A DNA stretch of 64,000 bases from Micropterus salmoides (lineage: Eukaryota; Chordata; Actinopteri; Centrarchiformes; Centrarchidae). The position numbers and the translations under genes are program-made. Location: assembly GCF_014851395.1 (NCBI RefSeq), contig NW_024041262.1, forward strand, positions 9,383,252 to 9,447,251. Direction: 5' to 3'. The notes below the pieces were generated by a model that did no database searches, was not told where the DNA came from, and saw only the letters and a program-made list of their open reading frames with translations. Below are positions 50,688 through 62,400 of this stretch, in pieces. Numbering within the stretch: the first letter of the stretch is position 1; every line of letters starts with the position of its first letter.

Positions 50688-51115
50688 TAACCCTAACCCT
50701 ACCAGCCCCTCTAAAGCCTAATAATTAACATATTATATCTTGTTTATTTAATTCATACAAAATAAGAAATTTAAACAAGACCAGCTGTGGCTTTATGAGC
50801 ATTATATCCAGCTAAGGAATAGTCTGGCGCATAAACCCAGTAAAACCACAACTTGTTGTTTTAACGCTTCAGTTTTTGTACGGAGTAAACAAACAACATA
50901 CAAGGTGTTAATTAGTGAGCTTAATAGGTGCCTGTAGTCTGATTTTTTTTTACTTTGACAGAGCCAGTCTAGCTGTTTCCCCCTGCGTGCAGTCCTTATG
51001 CTAAGCTGGGCTAACCTTCTGCAGGCTGTAGCTTCATTAGATTACAGATACGGTAAGGTATCCATCTTCTCATCTAACTCTTGGCAAGAAAGTGAATGTA
51101 TGTATGAAAATGGCC
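50688..51115 (+). repeat. dispersed repeat family A, copy 4 (longest)
   Basis: About 430 bp with all family motifs in order: CACAACTTGTTGTTTTAACG, GGAGTAAACAAACAACATAC, GTTAATTAGTGAGCTTAATA, GCTGTTTCCCCCTGCGTGCA, ATGCTAAGCTGGGCTAACC, GCTGTAGCTTCATTAGATTA and CATCTAACTCTTGGCAAGAA. Confidence 0.8.
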
Positions 51116-54100
51116 AATAAATGTATTACTACCGTGCTCATGTGACTTTTGTGTGTGTGATTCCTTTGTAAATAAGCAAGTGAACAAAAGTAAATCATAA
51201 AAAAATGGGACAAAACAAACATTTTCCTCAATGGTTTGGATGAATCAAAACTAGCTGTAGATATAGCAGAAGCTTTCCTGACGCTCCAACGAGCTACAAG
51301 TCTGAAAAACAAACTCTGTTTGAACATGAGGCTAGAAGCCGAGCTTCAAACGGAGCTGGAGCTGGAGCTGGAGTGACGTCTCACAGATAACTACCTCCAG
51401 CACTGTCATTTTCTCTTTCACAGAGCCTCTTTGCTTGTTTCTACGGCCTGTGCTGTGGTGTGTAAGTTCACTAGCTGGAGCTCCTCTTTCCGCTCTGACA
51501 CTCTGCAATCAGATGTGACACACTGAAGGCTCAGATGACAGCTGGGAAGACAAGGTCACATAGTCACCTACTTTAAACGAAGGATATGCACAGCTCCGTT
51601 TGACAGGCCTGCACTGTGCGCAAACACACACTTACGCACTGCATACACACTGCCCACGCATACACCTTCACTCACGCACACAAACACACACACATATACA
51701 CATACACAGTCACAAGGCGGAACAGGAGGCTTTTGCAGACAGGGTCTTTTCGCGTGCCTGTGCAATCTCAGAAGCAATTACCTATTAAAATTTCATCCTT
51801 CCCATCTCAGAATGTTTAGGAAAAGATTATAACTGCTGGGGAGGTAATTAAGCCCGCAAATGGTGAATTGAGTTGTGAATACAGAGCGCTGTGTATGTGT
51901 GTGTGTGCGTGCAGCTGTGTGTGTTTTGTCTTAATAAAACTAATAGTGCTGCCCACCTAAAGCTCTTTAATGTGATATCAAAAATGACAATTGCATGACT
52001 AAGTACAATATCTGACTGGAGGTTCGGTGTACTAATTCACAGGGATAGCTATTATTTTCCAATTAAATTTCACAACTAACTTCTTTATGATATTATAAAG
52101 TAAGTGTAGCAACAATGAGATTAGCTGCTGCTGCTTGTCAGTTACACTTAGGAAACTCTCTACACTTATAGTTTCTAGTGCCAACATCTGTGATGAAAGT
52201 CACTCTAATTTAAGTGGCAATGGCTTGAGATGTTTTCAGACTCTTTCATGACAATCCAAACATGAGCATATAGCTTTAGTGCTGCTTTAATATTGAACGA
52301 CAAATACAAAGCCCCATCCTTCGGAGCTTCAAAAAAAAAAGGTTGATGCCGTCAGTCTGGGTGCTGCTGCTAAGATTGCTTGACTCCTCACAATACACTG
52401 TCCTCTCTCCTTCCAGCTTTTCTCACTTTCCCCCCTTTCTCTATTCCTCCCTCCTTTGCCTCTTCAGCTCTTTGATGCTGAATGTGAAGAGACGCAGGGT
52501 TTTCAGCCTTTTAAGGATTCAAACAATGTCTCCGGGTTTTGAGATGACATGAAAGTCCGCCGGTTGGGCCCACCTGGGGGTTGGTGGGCTGTTTCTGGTT
52601 CACAAAGCAACCAAAGTGTCCATTTTGTGGGGCCCACAACATAACAAACACAAACCTCCAGCTTTTGTATTACTAATTGATGCTGTGCGTTTCTCATTTG
52701 TGTGGTACATGCGATAATGATTACAAATTATCAAGGCACAGCAAAGCACATATTGGGAATATGATTTTCTTGTCCTTGTTTATGAATGCATTTAGCAAAG
52801 TGCTTGCAAGGGAACTATATAAATGATAAAGCAGCAGTGACCATCAGTGATTCCTTTACAGACAAATTACATTACGTGACTGACAGTCGCAAAAGGCCTA
52901 AAGGAATTTTCTCCTCCCATATAAGCAGTCAAGACCTGCCAGATCAGATTCATTGATGCCAGCAATAGGGCAATCTGGCCATAAGCTATAATCAATATGT
53001 GGTTTGCACAAAAACTATATATTTCCCAGCACGTCATCCTGCATTACATCAGACCAAACTTGTGTTTACATTTCAATTGCCTCTCTCGTCACTTTTCTTC
53101 TCTCCCTTCCTCGTCTGTCTTTTGTATCCACAGCGGCACTCTCAATGAAAAATCTTCCAGCCCTTTTCAGTCAATTTATCTTCCTTTAATCACACAAAAC
53201 AAAAAAAACATGTCCATATCCAGCAAATCTATATCGAATTCCTCTCCGCTCCACCACCACCACCCAACCCCCACCAACGCCCAACCCCCGTGACCAGTGA
53301 TGAATCGTCGCCCTCGGCCAGCGGCGGGACCCGTGAGCCAATCGGGTGGCTGTCAGGGAGGATCCCGCCAGATCACAGAGGTTAATAACATTTCACATGA
53401 CCACACAGAACCCTGAGGATTAGGGGTTCAGGGGAGCAGGGTCCACATTGAAAATAATAAACGCTATTTCACAGCAGTGTGCTCCTGGCCACTCAGGTGA
53501 TAGGCCACCCCTTCCTCTCATCTCTCCCACAGTGAGGAAAGAAAAAAGATTTGAGCAGACCCCAACCCATTCTGAAAGCGATATTTATCTCTTTTCAAGG
53601 TAGCATCTATTTGAGACTGAGCCCCCACCCAACACCAAACAAAAAAAAATGTCGATGAGTGCAACCTTTCAGTCCCCCTTTCCACGAGATGTACTCTCAT
53701 CATGATGTTGATGGTGTCTGTGGGCGTAGTGCTTCATGCTGAGTAGGGTTATGTCACCTTGTCGTTAGCCAGGGGAGCTGTTGTAGGATTACATATTTAT
53801 CTCATTCTCGCCAACAGAAGCAGCTACTCAGCCCCCCGCCCCACCACCACCTCCTTACATGTACACTTCCTGTCTTCCTGACGTTTATAGCACTCACCAG
53901 CACCCATGACTTGACGGCTCACTGTTGATGGTTTAGACTCAACTGTGAACAGTGTGTGAAGTTTCCAAACATAAACTGTAACCTGCGAGGGAGGGGATGG
54001 GGATGGAGATTTTGTGCATGTTATTGGCACTCTAACAAAATTAAGAAACAATGTTCTTTTCTTTTAACCAAAGCAAAAAGTAAGCCGCAATTAGGAACAA

Positions 54101-54470
54101 AATCCTTGCTGCCACTTTATTTGCATTGAAAAACTGCAAAATAATCTTAACCAACTGGCAATTTGTTGAAAAAGTTATCTTTAAAACACAACGCCAGATG
54201 TAATAACTTGGTGAAATTGATTTGTTTCATTCATACATGGCTGGATAGTAACACAAGAAATGAGGGAAAGACAGTCCTCTAACCAGACGAGTGTGAGTAC
54301 AGTCACTGTGTGTCTCATACGTATTGTTTATGCTGATCTGCTCTTAGATCTGCCTTTTGCTTTGGCACAAGAATTATAGATTGATGATGCAACTTTGAGG
54401 GAATCTGAATGCTGTTTCCATGTGTTTATGTCTTGTATATATTGTATGCTCTGGTCTGTACCGCACAGAT

Positions 54471-54474
54471 GTGT

Positions 54475-54525
<51 letters not shown>
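54471..54525. repeat. (GT)n microsatellite
   Basis: About 27 units with one AT interruption near the start, in shisa9 intron 2 about 0.7 kb from exon 2. Confidence 0.98.
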
Positions 54526-54526
<1 letters not shown>

Positions 54527-55249
54527 ATTCATCTGTTTGATCTTTGGTGTTAAAACACAAAGAAGCTCGGTACTGTAGCAGCCCACGGGACTCAAACAGA
54601 AATAGATGGCATTCATATGCTCTGTATTCTACCACCACCACCGCCACACTTCAAACTCCCAGCCTCACCCCCCCATCCTCCTCCCCACACACAAACACAC
54701 TACCACCACCACCATTTCCTCACCGACTCACACACACACACACTCCCACTTCCCCTTTTCTCTCTCCCATTTTATCATGTGGGCATGAACCAAAATAAAA
54801 CAGTGAATAACGGTTGGATTTGAAAAGCTGCAGAAAAGGCAGGAAGATAATTCTCTTTCTAGCGTGTTATGAAATGGATGGATATCTGGCCGGTGAAAGA
54901 TAAAACAAAACCCAATGCTCTCATTTGAAACAAAATAGGAACAAGCCTGCGGGGATGTGTGTATGGTCTCCCTGTGCTTATACTACTATCAACCAGCCAT
55001 GAGTTTGAGTCCACCTGTGATGAGTCACTTGATTCCAAACTCTCACACACTTATATCCCTCCAAGTGACTTCATAAGGGCCTCTGACACCAACCTGGATA
55101 CGCTGAAGTCGCTTTAAGTAAGCAGCTTTTTCACTGACACACGCCCCACCCACACGTCCACATGCTGCTTTAAGTTATACACACAATTCACAACAGCCAG
55201 CAATGAGCTGCCCAAAACTTCCAGAACATATATATAAAAAACAACTCAC

Positions 55250-55356
55250 GGAGGTTTGTGGCCCTGGAAACAAAGTGCTGCGAATGCATCCCTAGAGACT
55301 CCTCCCCCCGATACTGCTCACCTGGACACCCGCCCTGCAGCACGCTGGCCACGGCC
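55250..55356 (-). CDS. shisa9: shisa9 coding exon 2: start of cytoplasmic tail
   Basis: Short exon of 107 bases encoding residues 172-206 (AVASVLQGGC... to ...RATNL), flanked by acceptor CTGACAG and donor GTGAGT. Its first G completes codon 171 (Arg) left by exon 1, and its last C is completed by AG of exon 3 to give Gln207, so both phases match. It occupies the place of the mammalian exon beginning ALADVM...; only the A-V/L-A start and the NL near the end are clearly shared, so the middle has diverged strongly. An internal GGTGAGCAG (about 25 codons before the exon end) is a possible alternative donor that would also leave phase 1. The exon lies only 734 bp from exon 1 but 35 kb from exon 3. 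Confidence 0.8.
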
Positions 55357-56090
55357 CTGTCAGACAGATAGGGGAGGAGAGAGACAGAGAGGCGTGATGG
55401 ATGAGGGGTGCAAACATGAGGAACTGTGCATAACATGGTTAATTGAATTATTCAGTTGGGCTGCATTGCTGTACAACATATTTTCATGAAACAGATGTGC
55501 AGCGAACTGGAAGAAAATAGGATTCCCTGATGAATGAAAAACATTTGGTTTAATTTGCCCTATTTTTGCTGCAATCATTACACATACACTCTTAGCCTGG
55601 ATTACACTGTGAAGGTGTATAAAAGCATTTTCACTGATCTCCACTAAGATAGATACACAATGGAGCGCAATGCCGCCTTGCCCTAGTGAAAGAAACCACC
55701 CCCACCTAATGAGAGAAGGGTATAGCTCAGGGTATGTTATGTTATACCACAATTGATGGATAGACTGGAGTGGAGAGAGCATGCAGTGTCATAAGAGTCT
55801 CAAAACAGAAGATGATATAAGTTGCTGTTGTTGCCCAGAAACCAAGGCCTGTGTATAGAATATATAATGCATTTCAAGCGAGTTGTTGTTTAATAATGTT
55901 GTGTTGATCTGTTTCAATTATATTCCCATAATATACGTTTGAGATGCACAGAGGCAGATGAGGGAAAGAACGACACGTTGCGCGCTCCAGACCAGATGCG
56001 TGCGTAGGCTACTACTGCAAGTCTTTTTGTAAACAAGCGCACTGAGAGAAGCAGCCAGGCGGAGAGGAGGAGAGAAAGCGGGAGACTTAC
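55357..56090 (-). other. shisa9: shisa9 intron 1 (734 bp)
   Basis: Bounded by GTAAGT (56090-56085) and CTGACAG (to 55357). It holds no reading frame that resembles a protein and no repeat I recognise. It is short for the first intron of this family. Confidence 0.75.
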
Positions 56091-56602
56091 CTGGACATGT
56101 TCTCTCTCTGAGGCCGGTGCGCCTTTTCCAGCCCCAATTTGGTGAAAATCCCCACAAGAGCCATAATGGCCACTACTCCACATATGATGTAAACAATTAA
56201 GTTCGTCTTGTCTTTGGTGGGGTCGTGCTTGTTGATTTTTTTGTAGGGAGTCTGTCCAGTCTTCATCCACACCGGGGTGTCATAATTTTTACAGGTGCTC
56301 TGGTCCAGCCGCGAGTGCTTATAGGAGCAGCAGAAGCGGAAGCCACAGGTGCCGCAGCAGTACAGATAATTGCCCGTTTTGCAGACGAACGGCGGGTCCC
56401 ACTGGCCCATCACGTCGTAGTAACCCCGACATTGGTCCTCCGTGTGTGGGGTCTCCTCGGACACGCTCTCCTCCTCCCTGGAGCCGTTGGAGGTGGTTAT
56501 CATTACGAATCCTCCGAGCAGTCCTGGCTCCCCGTCAGCCTTGCACACGAGAGCCATAAGTTTGAGCAACAAGAAGCCGAGGAGAAAGTATTTCCCTCTC
56601 AT
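56091..56602 (-). CDS. shisa9: shisa9 coding exon 1: signal peptide, Shisa cysteine domain, transmembrane segment
   Basis: First coding exon of an AMPA-receptor auxiliary subunit of the Shisa/CKAMP family, residues 1-170 plus two bases of codon 171. The ATG at 56602 is chosen because a signal peptide follows at once (about residues 1-22, hydrophobic core FLLGFLLLKLMALVC); the frame upstream opens only with GTG. An N-glycosylation sequon (NGS) is at 39-41. The extracellular domain has eight cysteines at 58, 74, 82, 83, 86, 91, 92 and 104, with the motifs CRGYYDVMGQWDPPF and YCCGTCGFRFCC. One membrane span covers about 135-153 (LIVYIICGVVAIMALVGIF), followed by the juxtamembrane KLGLEKAHRPQRE typical of Shisa9. 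The exon ends MS-AG before the donor GTAAGT. Family knowledge: Shisa9/CKAMP44 binds AMPA receptors at synapses and modulates desensitisation. The paralogue (9a or 9b) cannot be told from the window. The near-identical membrane region and the cpped1 neighbour favour Shisa9 over Shisa8. Confidence 0.95.
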
Positions 56603-57099
56603 CGTGCTTTCTCCTCCGTTCAACTTCACGCAGAAACGAAAAGACTCGGAGAGAGGAAAAAAGGCGCACGGTCATGACATGCTGAAAAGTCCAGAAACAT
56701 ACATCCAAATAGCAACGCACCGTCATCCGCGCTGATGAACATCTTTATTAACATCATCATCCAAACAAAAAAAGACCGCGCAGAATAAAATAGATCTCCG
56801 TTGAATGAACTTGACTTAATCTAGCCAACTGCTCTCCAACGCGCGCTCTGTGCTGCGCATCTATGCGTGTTTTTTTTTCATAAAGGCATTTGCAGGCTCG
56901 GACTTCGTGTTTTTCAGGAGTGCATCACTTTACATATCCATCGGTGCGCCCTTACGCACAGGAGTAGGCAGAGACACAAGCCGCACCGAGGATGAGGGCA
57001 CAGTGAGCAAATAGAAGAGCCGAGGGTGGGAGAGCCTGGTGCGCAAAAGGAGAGGAGGAGGAAAACATGGGGAGGGAGTGAGACTGCGAGGGCTGAGAA

Positions 57100-57127
57100 C
57101 AGAGAGAGAGAGAGAGAGAGAGAGAGA
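57100..57127. repeat. (GA)n microsatellite upstream of shisa9
   Basis: About 14 units, some 500 bp upstream of the shisa9 start codon and possibly within its promoter or 5' UTR region. Confidence 0.95.
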
Positions 57128-57964
57128 CTTTGTTGCGAAATATTATAAGTCCTGGAATACGCACATCACTGTTCTGTTTTGCCATCGAGAAAATGCGTGG
57201 GTGCCTCCCCCCCCCTTTTTCTTTCCACTCCAGTAGTAGGTTGCCATTGTTTTAGAAATCCCGAAATCACAAGTGGGTTAATGTGCTCTAATAGGCTGGC
57301 AGAGTTTCTAAAAGCAGGGGATACATTTTGAAAACCCTTCACCAAAGATGTGGCCCCTGGACGTTTCTAGAAAACAGTGAGGCTTTCTTAGGCAGTAATG
57401 CTCATGGAGACCCGACCCTTACTCCAAATGTTTCCTAACCAAAAGACACAACCAAATAATAAGATGTGTAATATGCCTGTTTTTCATCATCAAAACAATG
57501 GACACAGTGCTTGACACAGATGAAAAAGAGAAGGGCCGCATGTCCAGATGGTATCTGACTGGAGAATGTCTGCCCCCTTAAATATTTTTTCTGTTTAAAA
57601 CAGGGGACAACATGCCTAAGGTGTAAGCAAAGCACTTTAGGAGAACATTTTATATTTAGTGGATATCTCAAGCTCTTCAAGTGCAGTTGTTCTTTGCCAA
57701 ACAGCTGCTGGGAGAGGAAAAAAATGTAATTAACTGCCTGAGTTGAGCTGAACTGAGCTGAAAAGCATAAAAATGTAAGATAATTTTCCACCTGCAAACT
57801 GTGCTTATTTAAACATGTGGTCTATGTTGATTCATTTTGTGGTTTTAAAACTTTGAGGTTATTTGAACTGTCTGGATGCAGTGAAAAGTGAGCAATTAAT
57901 GAAAAGTATTAAAGCAACCAGGTTAAGAATTTAATTAATAAGTTTAAAAGAGGATGGATGGATA

Positions 57965-58690
57965 ATGCTGAATTTTGAATACTGCTGGAGGAACTATTCA
58001 GATCCTTTACACAAGTAAAAGTATTGTAAAAACACACTGTAAAAATCCTCTGCTTCAAGTAAAAGTCGTTCATTCAAAATGTTAGTTAAGTAAAAGTATG
58101 TAACTTGTATAATCAGGAAAATGTACTTAAAAGTAAAATTTGTGCAGAAAATATCCCCTGTGACTGTTATTGCCTATATATATTATATAATTTGATTATT
58201 ATTACACAGGCAGGCAGGATTTTACTATTGTACAATTATTTGCATGATGGATTCATCTGCTGATTATTTATCTTCATTAATCGATTGATTTTTGTAACAA
58301 TTGTGAAAATAGTGAGAAACGCTGTCACAATAAGTGATACCTTCACAATGCTTGTTTTAAAACAGTCCAAATCTCAAAATTATTAACAATACATTAAGGT
58401 CATTCAAAGTAAGCAGCAAATCCTCACATCTGTGAAGCTGGAACCATGAAATGATTTACACTGTACTTTGTTTTAGTTTCATTTATAACAAAACATCTAT
58501 TAACTCCTCATATGTCTTGTGCAAAATCTTAATTTGTAAAGTACAAGTACAGTTTAATCTGAAATGTAGTGGAGTAGTATAAAGTGGCATTAAATTAATA
58601 AAATGTTCTAGTTAATTATGTAGGAGTACCTCAAATTTGTGCTCAAGTAAAGGAGCCTACTTGAGTACCTGTACTCATTCCCCCACTGAG
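57965..58690. repeat. dispersed teleost repeat family E, with nested family F
   Basis: Outer parts read TTCAGATCCTTTACACAAGT, AAAAGTCGTTCATTCAAAAT, TGTGACTGTTATTGCCTATA on the left and CTTAATTTGTAAAGTACAAG, AAATGTAGTGGAGTAGTATA, CTACTTGAGTACCTGTACTC on the right, the order of a very common fish repeat with (AAGTAAAAGTA) character. The middle (58245-58460) belongs to a different repeat. Confidence 0.75.
58245..58460. repeat. dispersed teleost repeat family F, nested in family E
   Basis: GATTCATCTGCTGATTATTT, CATTAATCGATTGATTTTTG, CAGTCCAAATCTCAAAATTA and AGCAGCAAATCCTCACATCT followed by GTGAAGCTGGAACCATGAAA match a second common fish repeat in the expected order. Confidence 0.7.
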
Positions 58691-59423
58691 TTTGAAGGGC
58701 CTTTCTCCATGGTGCTGAAGGCTCTGGCCTCTGTCATGTACCGTGGCCCTGAGGGCAATTTAAGGAAACATGTGCAAATAAATAAAACAAGAGCAAGAAA
58801 ACCATTTAACAACGCATGCATTCATTTAAAAAAACAATCCTGCACAATTAGAAAACACAACCAAATAGCCTACAGAAACAAACAAACAAATACAGCCTTT
58901 TTCATGGGAGCTGTGCGTGCTTATCCCATAGAGTCAATACCGTGTTATAATCGTCATTTTGACAGAATGTCCATCCAATTGTGGTAAAATGATAGCACAA
59001 CTGGGTTGTTAACTCATTTCCAGATGTCCTACAGGGCCCTCAGTGATCCCTGGGCTGCCCTGTGGTGTAAACTCGTTTTGGGAATTCAGTATACATAATT
59101 TAAATATAACATGTTGTAGACTAATTAAAACAGCAAAGTTTAAAGGCAGTACCTGGTTTGCTATTCCGAGCGTAAATAATTAAGAGTGGATAAATAAAAG
59201 CGCGTTTGCCTGTACATGCTGTGTTATTACTGCATGTTGCAGCCACGCTGGGTGCCGCTGCAGCGAAAGTCACACACAGTCACAGCCAGGCAGTGTAGTC
59301 GACCGCCGATAGCGTGCTAGCCGCAAAGACAGCTGAGGCGACCCAGCAGCAGCTTAACACTCTCTGACAGGCTCAGGAGTCACACGGTACTCTGCTCGGA
59401 CAACTCTGTAACCATTGGAACTT

Positions 59424-59487
59424 ATGGCTGAGAGTGAGGATATCTTCCTCAGGGCCAAACATCGGACATTCAGCGGACTGACTGAAG
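59424..59487 (+). CDS. cpped1: cpped1 coding exon 1
   Basis: First coding exon of a calcineurin-like metallophosphoesterase, residues 1-21 plus one base of codon 22. The frame starts MAESEDIFLRAKHRTFSGL, comparable in length and character to the mammalian CPPED1 start (MSAAEAGGVFHRARGRTL). The last G joins AT of exon 2 to give Asp22, so the phase agrees. The donor is GTTAGC, a weak but acceptable GT site, and translation into the intron meets TAG at once. The ATG is at 59424, with A of CTTATGG at -1 and a G at +4. Confidence is lower than for exon 2 because the exon is short and poorly conserved; the phase match and the GC-rich upstream sequence support it. Confidence 0.8.
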
Positions 59488-62400
59488 GTTAGCCGACTGT
59501 CGTTAGCTTCTTTAGCCAACATACAAGCTAATCCGTGAGCCAACGCTCTCTCTAACTTGGCTGTTACACAAGTTGCTGTTGTTGGCTGCAGGTCAATGGT
59601 CTGACAGAGCAAACGCAGTCACTTTGTTTAGCTTTGTTTTAAAAACCGGGTCACCGTTGTGAATGCTGTCTATCCTTTTAGCTAGCTTGCTAACTTAGGT
59701 TTGCAAAATAAAGCGTACGAATAGTGAATAATTTTTTGCTCTGTTTTTAGTAACGTTAGCGTAAATTAATCAAATTAGTGCAGCAAAACAGTCACCCGTT
59801 TTTGCTGTAGCCTGCTGTTAAAGGCCGTAGGTTATAGTTGCTGGTAATGTAAGTGGGTTAATAAAATGTAGCTTGGTCCACTAACGTTACTTTGAATCCT
59901 CAGGCTCTTATGAGGACTTTTAATTCTGCAGCAACATTTAACCACTTCTACATTTTTCAGGAGGAGTTGCAGCAAAACCTTAAGTATTGCCACCGTGGCA
60001 GACCTTATCTAAGTTGATTAAATTAGTTTAAAATGTTCCATTAATAAAATGTGTAGTTCAGCTGTGTGGTTAAGATATTCAAGGATTCACACCATCAATT
60101 TCTACCTTTCATGTCTGTTTAGTTCCAGCTAGTTTAAGGCAGAGCCCTTCTCTCTATAGGGCTCTGGTTAAGGGAACTCGGGGGAAGAACTTGAAATGCT
60201 CAGTATTTTATTATTTGTTGTAAAAGTAAGCCCCCTTGTGCTTTCATTTCAAGTGGTGATTAATTTTGTTTAGAGGGCTCCATCTGCCACCTGAGAAATC
60301 TGTGGCAATCTATGTTGTGCTCGACCAGTACAGCCACACACACACAGCTGCCACCTCAAATCTCCTGTCATGTAATGGGAGCTTTGCCGGTTTCCAGGGG
60401 TCCTTGAGGAGGTTCCAGGTGGTCCCCAGCAAAACGGGGAATACTTTATTTTCACTATAATTTCATCCATAAGTAACATAGTGAGTGAACGCATGACTAT
60501 TTTGGTCATGGATTTCATACACTTTTAGTAATAAAACATCTAAAAGCCAACATCCAATCAGATGGGCGTTCCTGGGACAAAATCTTATCAAATGGGGGTC
60601 CGTGGTCTAATTTGTGTCTAAGCTGAGACCGAGTTTAGAGACTATTCTGCTGAGCTGCAAGAGTTGAAGATAATCTGATCAAAGTATTTGATCTGTTTTA
60701 AAGACGGGCCTAGTCTGCATTCTCTCAAGAAGTAAATGCTGGTGAACTGTCATAGACTTCTGAGATGAAGTCAAGCCTACATCACAGCAGGAAACTTAAC
60801 TTCATACTACAGTGGTTATGGCAGCTCTTTAAATTCAAACTTCCTCAGCAGTCCTCTCTGTCTAGTCATTAGTTAAGATGAAGGCCAGGCTAGTTTGGAC
60901 TGGAGGCATTTCTAAAGTAATTTAGTTGATGAGATGACAATGATAATCATAAAACTAGAACGTGTTTCCCCTCATGGTTTCATAAATGTCAGTTACATCG
61001 AGGGGATCATTGTTAAGCTTTTACTTGTCTGCTGCAGGAGTGACACACTCTTTGTTGCTCTTTCTTTTTCCCTATCTTTGCTCAACTTTCTCTGGAGGAC
61101 AGAATTATCATAAACTCATGTGTGAGAGAGAGATACATGGAAAGCATGTTAAACACAGAGGATGCTGAATAGCTCGTGGCCCCTGCTGAGTATGAGTGAG
61201 GGGATCTGTGCAGAATGCAGATGGGCGCTTTCTCCACAGTAACTGCTGTACTGCTTCCACATCCTCCAGAAACTAAATGAGTGGAGCAGAAAGCTGTTGT
61301 TTACACCTGCTCTTAGCATCTGTCCATTTGCGGGCAACAAGGGGAGCTCCATTTCCAGATCACTTTGCCGGGCTTTCTCCTGTGTCCTTCATGTCAAACC
61401 TTGTCATTGCCATCAGCCAAGCCGTGTTGAGTGTCTGCTTCCGTTCCTTACATGGTTTGGCTTGTTAATGAATATTGGAGAGAGTGATCAGACTGTAGGG
61501 CACCTTCGGTTACGTAATATCAGGATTATGCAAAACGCTTGTTCTTTGCCATTCAAGCTTCAACATGTAGCTGTTTTGTTAATTATTTAGCACTGGGAGT
61601 GAGCATGTACAGCTTTAACAAAAGGCTGTACGTTAGTCCCCTCCCCGCTCCCCTTCTTCATTTCCCGGCCCCTAAGTCCTGATCATCCTGATAATCAAGT
61701 GTTGCGTTAATTCCAAGAATGAATAGAAGGCTTCTACATGAAGCCTTCACAGCAGGCCTTATACCGCTGAATGACTAAGGCTGAGATGACACCTAATCCC
61801 TAAAGCTTTAATGTTTCTGCGTACTACATTGTGCACTGTACTGAGCAAGTACAGCATTTCAATATGTTCTGTTAACCTCAACGTATTGAAATTAAAATAT
61901 TCAGATGCTGCAAGAATTTGAAGTTGATACGAAGTGAATGAGCTAAAGTACCTGATTATAATGCAGATTCCATTAATGGGTACAATGACACTTTGATTTT
62001 GAATTTAATGTTGTAATTTAATGTTGTAAATTAGTATCAATTGCCGTTTCTCTGTATATTTGTCATGAAAAATTCTTCTATAAAGATAGCCTGTGTGTAC
62101 ACTTACTTCCACACCAGGTGCTCAAGCTGGTTCCCCATCGAGTAGGTGTAAATCGATGGTAAATTTTTATCAAACTGGATGAGAACCTAAAATAAGTGTT
62201 GCATTTTGTTCATGTAAAACAGCCTTCTAACACAGTGAAATAAATAAGAGTTCATGTATTTTGTTTCAATATAAATGCAATACAATATTAAGTCTATATT
62301 GATTTATTTGTTTATTTGGTGGCAGTGCAACAAGCTGTAAGATAAGATAAGCCTTTATTGATCCCAAGAGGTGATGTGTTAACACAACATTGACATTTTA

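Larger units (their letters stand above)
20145..55249 (-). other. shisa9: shisa9 intron 2 (35.1 kb)
   Basis: Bounded by donor GTGAGT at 55249 and acceptor CCACAG ending at 20145. It contains the transposable elements and repeats listed separately and three microsatellites. The stretches 20300-23000, 24830-27100, 29650-32200, 35100-36050, 36420-40180, 41000-46280, 46660-48150, 48680-50680 and 51130-54460 show no recognisable exon, RNA gene or intact element. Reading frames of 60-199 codons in these stretches are low-complexity or biased and have no recognisable domain. Confidence 0.75.
56603..59423. promoter_or_regulatory. divergent intergenic region between shisa9 and cpped1
   Basis: About 2.8 kb between the two start codons, so both promoters and 5' UTRs should lie here. 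The 600 bp next to shisa9 (56603-57200) is rich in CG dinucleotides near 56730-57000 and ends in a (GA)n tract at 57100-57127. The 200 bp before cpped1 (59216-59423) is also GC-rich, with no TATA box at a useful position. I cannot place transcription starts. The centre holds a large dispersed repeat (57965-58690), so the two promoters are physically separated by inserted DNA rather than forming one compact bidirectional promoter. Confidence 0.5.

Noticed and set aside
50686..50700. Telomere-like CCCTAACCCTA
   Set aside because: Only about two units, and it lies at the start of a family A repeat; not an interstitial telomere block.
56603..56629. Nine-residue upstream extension of shisa9
   Set aside because: It would start from GTG; the ATG at 56602 is followed directly by a good signal peptide.
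56225..56677. 150-codon plus-strand frame opposite shisa9 exon 1
   Set aside because: Antisense shadow of the Shisa domain exon. It has no features of its own.
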